From contig CAVVWM010000011.1 of the NCBI GenBank assembly GCA_963751955.1, positions 372,001-436,000 of the forward strand: a stretch of 64,000 nucleotides of DNA, in the 5' to 3' direction. Position numbers and translations under genes: made by a program. The stretch comes from JABDIY01 sp963751955. Its GTDB lineage: Bacteria; Actinomycetota; Acidimicrobiia; Acidimicrobiales; SZUA-35. Positions 60,959 to 64,000 of the stretch are shown one piece after another (positions within the stretch are counted from its first letter, which is position 1; each line of letters begins with the position of its first letter). A model generated the notes under the pieces. The model saw nothing but the letters and a program-made list of their open reading frames with translations. It did not search any database and had not been told where the DNA came from.

Positions 60959-62539
60959 CTACAACAGCCAGTTGACGATGCCGGCCGCCACGGTTGCGAG
61001 GTCCTCGGCCGCTTTGAACGCTGTGGAGGCCGCCACGCCACCGATGGCGTGAGCTAAACCCACACATGGCGGCGCAACACCGCCAAGAGCGAGGGCGAAG
61101 GCATCGTGAACCCTCGCTGCACCCGGAAGATCACTATGGGCGCTGACCGGGTTGGCGAGGTTCACAAGCACGTTTGTGGCTCCGTCCCAGATGGCCGCCT
61201 CCGCCGGGACAATCAGGTCGGTTGAACCGGCGATCGCCACAACGGTCGGACCCTCCGGCGGAGGAGCGGCCGGACCGATGGCGTTGGAACCGACCTCGGA
61301 CAAGCCGATGACCGACTCGGCGTCTCTCAACTGGCGAATGTGAGGCGAGATCTGATCGACACCTTCGAGACCACCGTTGGCAGCGGAGGCGATCGTTGCC
61401 AGGTCTGCACCCCTGTGCGGCGAGCCGATTGTCATCACCACACCCAAAAGGTCGACCCGACCGCGCTCGGCCAAGAGCTCGAGTGCTCTCCTGGTCACTA
61501 CTCCGCCGAGGCTGTGAGCAGCTACATCGATTGTGGCGCCGGGGCGAGCCTGGGCAACCTGCTCTACGACATCGGCGAGGCGGTCTGCAGACAGGTTGAT
61601 GTCCTGGTAGGTGTCCTCGGGTTTGTAAGGGCTCGGGACATGCGAGGGCAGTACCAGGCCGGGTTCGTCCATCCCGAAGGGCTGAGCGATACACCCGCCC
61701 GCATAGGAGAAGCCCTTCACATCTGTTGGTCGATAGCCAAGCTCGATCGGATCGAGCGAGCCAATGCTGGCGCCCTCGCTGTGGCTCCCCAACCCGCCGA
61801 CTTGAATAAGAACCCGGTCGTTGTGGACAGGAGGATGAAGTGTCACCGTTCGGCCCTCCGGGGTGATGGCGACGCCGCTTTCCACGGTGGAGCACTCCTG
61901 GTTGTGCCATCGGGCTACCGCCTCCGCTACCGAGGTGAGCAGGGAAGAAGGCATGAGCGCGTCGGTGCTATCGAGCACCGCCAGGGCAGAGTCGAATCTG
62001 CCACGGCCAATTCGAGCGTTTCCCACCCCGCGCTCTGGCTCCCCGGCGCCAGCAGGACCTTGGACACCAGCGATCAACGCCACACCGATGTGAACGCCGG
62101 CGATCAACAGAGCAGGGTCGATATAGACCCCGTCCAGCCGAGCGGTGAGATGAAAACCCGATCCAGCGGTTGCCACCACGTCACCGACCGACACGAACTG
62201 ACCACGAACTACCGCGATTGAGGTTAGATAGCCCAAGGTTGACTTCAGGCCATCGCCGTGGTCGATGGTGATGAAAAGGGCATTCCCAACCCGCCCAGCG
62301 AAGGCGACCCGGCCGCCATCAACGGATCGCACATCGGTTGTCTCCTCAAGGTCGTATTCGAGGCCCCGGTTACCAGCGCCATAGGTGGATTCGGGAGGAC
62401 GAAATGGATCCGACACCGGAGCGTCGACGGGCGCAACCCACTCAACCTCCTCTGCCGCCGCCGGCGCGGCGATACCAACCAGTCCCGCCAGCAACAGGAT
62501 CAGAACAACCGCACTTCGGCTTGGGAGGAGACGAAGTGA
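60959..62539 (-). CDS. Exported protein: degenerate M23 (LytM-like) domain fused to an alpha/beta-hydrolase lipase domain
   Basis: A signal peptide (AVVLILLLAGLVGIAAPAAA) precedes an M23-like beta domain: SDPFRPPESTYGAGNRGLEY, GGRVAFAGRVGNALFITIDH, RGQFVSVGDVVATAGSGFHL. The zinc ligands expected as H-x-G-x-D and H-x-H are replaced (NRGLEY; GFHLTA), so peptidase activity is unlikely. From about residue 260 there is a lipase-like hydrolase: VLIQVGGLGSHSEGASIGSL, the elbow IDVAAHSLGGVVTRRALELL, and IGSPHRGADLATIASA. An M23 protein just upstream of rpsB is usual in actinobacteria; the lipase fusion is not. No ATG, GTG or TTG lies suitably upstream of the signal, so the 62539 boundary is approximate and an N-terminal indel is possible. 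Confidence 0.75.
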   Translation of the reverse strand, partial: SLRLLPSRSAVVLILLLAGLVGIAAPAAAEEVEWVAPVDAPVSDPFRPPESTYGAGNRGLEYDLEETTDVRSVDGGRVAFAGRVGNALFITIDHGDGLKSTLGYLTSIAVVRGQFVSVGDVVATAGSGFHLTARLDGVYIDPALLIAGVHIGVALIAGVQGPAGAGEPERGVGNARIGRGRFDSALAVLDSTDALMPSSLLTSVAEAVARWHNQECSTVESGVAITPEGRTVTLHPPVHNDRVLIQVGGLGSHSEGASIGSLDPIELGYRPTDVKGFSYAGGCIAQPFGMDEPGLVLPSHVPSPYKPEDTYQDINLSADRLADVVEQVAQARPGATIDVAAHSLGGVVTRRALELLAERGRVDLLGVVMTIGSPHRGADLATIASAANGGLEGVDQISPHIRQLRDAESVIGLSEVGSNAIGPAAPPPEGPTVVAIAGSTDLIVPAEAAIWDGATNVLVNLANPVSAHSDLPGAARVHDAFALALGGVAPPCVGLAHAIGGVAASTAFKAAEDLATVAAGIVNWLL

Positions 62540-62729
62540 GACGGCCCCGGATCGACAGCGGACTGGCCTGCGAGGTGCGAGCAGACACTCCGATTCCGGA
62601 GCGACCCGACGGGGCCGAGTCCATGAAGCGAGGGCCCTCAGGCCCGCAGCGAGAACATGGCCCCAGAGGCCCGAAGGCGAGTGGAGGCCAAACGAGCAAC
62701 AGGCGAGCGAGAGGCCCCCCGGGGGTGGA
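62540..62729. repeat. GC-rich interspersed intergenic repeat, divergent copy
   Basis: Fills the gap between the whiG stop and the lipase-fusion gene. It shares ordered blocks with the 55.9-kb repeat: ATTCCGGAGCGACCCGACGG versus ATTCCGAAGCGACCCGGAGG, then CCGAGT...TGAA.CGAG, GCGAGAACA and GGCGAG.G.GAGGCC. Copies differ by substitutions and short insertions, as expected of an old dispersed element. It separates the M23-like/lipase gene from its neighbour and may have disturbed its 5' end. Confidence 0.7.
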
Positions 62730-63734
62730 TCAGACCGCTTCTCGTTCTTGTGCCGCGAGTCGACTGCGGAGGTGCAGGACTGCCTTGGTGTGAATCTGGC
62801 AGACACGTGACTCGGTGACACCGAGGACGTTGCCAATTTCTGCGAGGGTGAGGCTCTCGTAGTAGTAGAGCGTGAGAACGATCTTCTCTCGTTCTCCCAT
62901 GCGATTGATCGCATCGGCCAGCATCTGGCGAAGTTCGATTCGCTCGTACTGTCCACCGGGGCCATCACGACGATCGGCCAAGGTGTCGCCCAATGTCATG
63001 GACTCGCCTCCACCGAAGCTCAGCATCTCGTCGAGGGCGACCATGCCCAGCGAGGAGATCTGGTTGTAGAGGGTGGTGAGCTGACCCATGGTGAGGTCGA
63101 GTTCGTCGGCGATCTCTTCGTCGCTGGGAGCACGATGGTGCTTGGTCTCCAACTTCGACATGGCCCGTTCGACGGACTTGGCCTTGGCTCGCACCGAGCG
63201 CGGAACCCAGTCGATCGACCGAAGTTCGTCGAGCACTGCGCCTTTGATCCGGGAGATCGCATAGGTCTCGAACTTGAACCCACGTTCGGGGTCGAACTTG
63301 GTGATCGCATCGATCAGGCCGAACATCCCGTAGCTGACCAGATCGGCCTGATCCACGTTTTGTGGGAGTCCTGCCGCAACACGGCCCGCCACATACTTCA
63401 CCAACGGTGAATAAAACACGATCAGTTGATCTCGGTCGGCTTGGTTGGTATCGGCCTTGTAAGAGGCCCATACCTGTTCTGCCTGAGATGGATTGTCTAT
63501 CTGAACTAGGTCCGCCACGTCTCCCGCCAAGGTGTTTGTGCCGCCAAATGCGTCGGTTCTTCGTACCCACGCTCCGTCGGCACTCAACCACACCTCGTGA
63601 GGATTTAGTGCAGATTTTTCTGGTGATGGACCGTCGATTGTCAGATCGAGGTCGTCGGTGAGATCTATCTCCACCTCTTTGGTCGGCAGAAAGCCCAGCG
63701 CTTGGAGGTATCTGGCCTTGACAGGGAAGCTCAC
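62730..63734 (-). CDS. whiG: WhiG/FliA-type RNA polymerase sigma factor
   Basis: Group 3 sigma-70 factor with regions 2, 3 and 4. Region 2: LIVFYSPLVKYVAGRVAAGL, VDQADLVSYGMFGLIDAITK and FDPERGFKFETYAISRIKGA. Region 3: RSIDWVPRSVRAKAKSVERA and EEIADELDLTMGQLTTLYNQ. Region 4: LADAINRMGEREKIVLTLYY and YESLTLAEIGNVLGVTESRV. WhiG directs sporulation genes in Streptomyces and is related to flagellar sigma-28; its place between dprA and rpsB is conserved. The ~90 residues before QAEQVWASYKAD are non-canonical and the 63734 GTG lacks a good ribosome-binding site. A GTG at VADLVQIDN may be the true start. Confidence 0.9.
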   Translation of the reverse strand: MSFPVKARYLQALGFLPTKEVEIDLTDDLDLTIDGPSPEKSALNPHEVWLSADGAWVRRTDAFGGTNTLAGDVADLVQIDNPSQAEQVWASYKADTNQADRDQLIVFYSPLVKYVAGRVAAGLPQNVDQADLVSYGMFGLIDAITKFDPERGFKFETYAISRIKGAVLDELRSIDWVPRSVRAKAKSVERAMSKLETKHHRAPSDEEIADELDLTMGQLTTLYNQISSLGMVALDEMLSFGGGESMTLGDTLADRRDGPGGQYERIELRQMLADAINRMGEREKIVLTLYYYESLTLAEIGNVLGVTESRVCQIHTKAVLHLRSRLAAQEREAV

Positions 63735-63746
63735 AGGAGGTCAAGA

Positions 63747-64000
63747 CTACTCCCCTTCGGCAAGTGCTTTGGCGACGGCGGACCCGTCGATTTCTACTCG
63801 GCCTGCTCGTCTCAAGCGTTGGATCAAGGCCAGCAGGGCCGAAACCTCGATTCCGGTGGCCTCACGCAGCGAATCGATGCTGGCCGGTCCGCTTTCCAGC
63901 GCTATCAGCACCGCGTCTTCGAGGTGGTCGCTGCCCTGGGGTGAAACCGAGGTCGAAGCGGCATCAACGGGTGCAGGCTGGCTGCCTTTGCGCTGTCGTT
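63747..64000 (-). CDS. dprA: DNA processing protein DprA, C-terminal fragment
   Basis: Only the last 83 codons lie in the window; the 5' end is beyond the right edge. The sequence after a Pro/Ser linker (SQPAPVDAASTSVSPQGSDH) is a winged helix, LEDAVLIALESGPASIDSLR, then EATGIEVSALLALIQRLRRA and GRVEIDGSAVAKALAEGE. This matches the DprA C-terminal DNA-binding-like domain. dprA immediately upstream of whiG is the standard actinobacterial order, which supports the call. The RecA-loading Rossmann domain is not visible. Confidence 0.75.
   Translation of the reverse strand, partial: RQRKGSQPAPVDAASTSVSPQGSDHLEDAVLIALESGPASIDSLREATGIEVSALLALIQRLRRAGRVEIDGSAVAKALAEGE

Overview
The window is about 64 kb of GC-rich (roughly 60%) chromosome from an actinobacterium. 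Gene order and content best fit the class Acidimicrobiia: dprA-whiG-[M23-like]-rpsB-tsf-pyrH-frr-cdsA-dxr-rseP//ispG, rimP-nusA-ylxR-infB-ylxP-rbfA-truB-ribF, rpsO-pnp, dapA-rnj-ftsK, rimO-pgsA-cinA, recA, miaB, a WhiG-type sigma factor, many GTG starts, and an actinobacterial/Firmicutes-type LexA box at recA. The class assignment is inferred from gene order and style; no rRNA is present to confirm it. Most genes lie on the minus strand.

Layout. 0-8.4 kb: alpha/beta hydrolase fragment, methyltransferase, PEP carboxylase (ppc), small unknowns, miaB and a YczE-like membrane protein. 8.9-14 kb: a tight minus-strand glucose-to-ribulose-5-phosphate operon, read in the order HAD-VOC fusion, gnd, zwf, ROK kinase, pgl. 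14.1-21.4 kb: recA under a LexA-controlled promoter, a lipoprotein, cinA, a secreted TAP-type peptidase, pgsA and rimO. 21.7-27.3 kb: accessory envelope region with an anchored protein, a CopC-like protein, two tandem TadG-like secreted proteins and a cation exchanger. 27.3-37.5 kb: ftsK (with a duplicated gamma domain), rnj, dapA, SURF1, DedA-like, nucleoside hydrolase, dapB and ribokinase. 37.8-43.9 kb: pnp, rpsO and an enolase-superfamily/thioesterase/NTF2-like set. 43.9-51.6 kb: translation-initiation operon. 51.7-64 kb: MEP-pathway genes (ispG, dxr), rseP, cdsA, frr, pyrH, tsf, rpsB, an M23-like/lipase fusion, whiG and the 3' end of dprA.

Working together: the 9-14 kb operon would phosphorylate glucose, oxidise it through 6-phosphogluconolactone and 6-phosphogluconate, and supply NAD(P)H and pentose phosphate. 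dapA/dapB serve lysine and peptidoglycan synthesis; dxr/ispG make isoprenoid precursors; pgsA/cdsA make phospholipid; the ribosome-assembly, initiation, elongation and recycling factors form two growth-linked clusters.

Quality caveat: five genes, including the indispensable rpsB and infB, carry a single-base frameshift, mostly at short G/C runs. The simplest reading is residual assembly or sequencing indels, so apparent truncations and even fusions here need read-level checking. I found no convincing new defence or mobile system. The most unusual features are the HAD-VOC fusion in the pentose-phosphate operon, the double-gamma FtsK, the lipase fused to a degenerate M23 domain, the tandem TadG-like pair with a shared start-site element, and a dispersed GC-rich intergenic repeat family.
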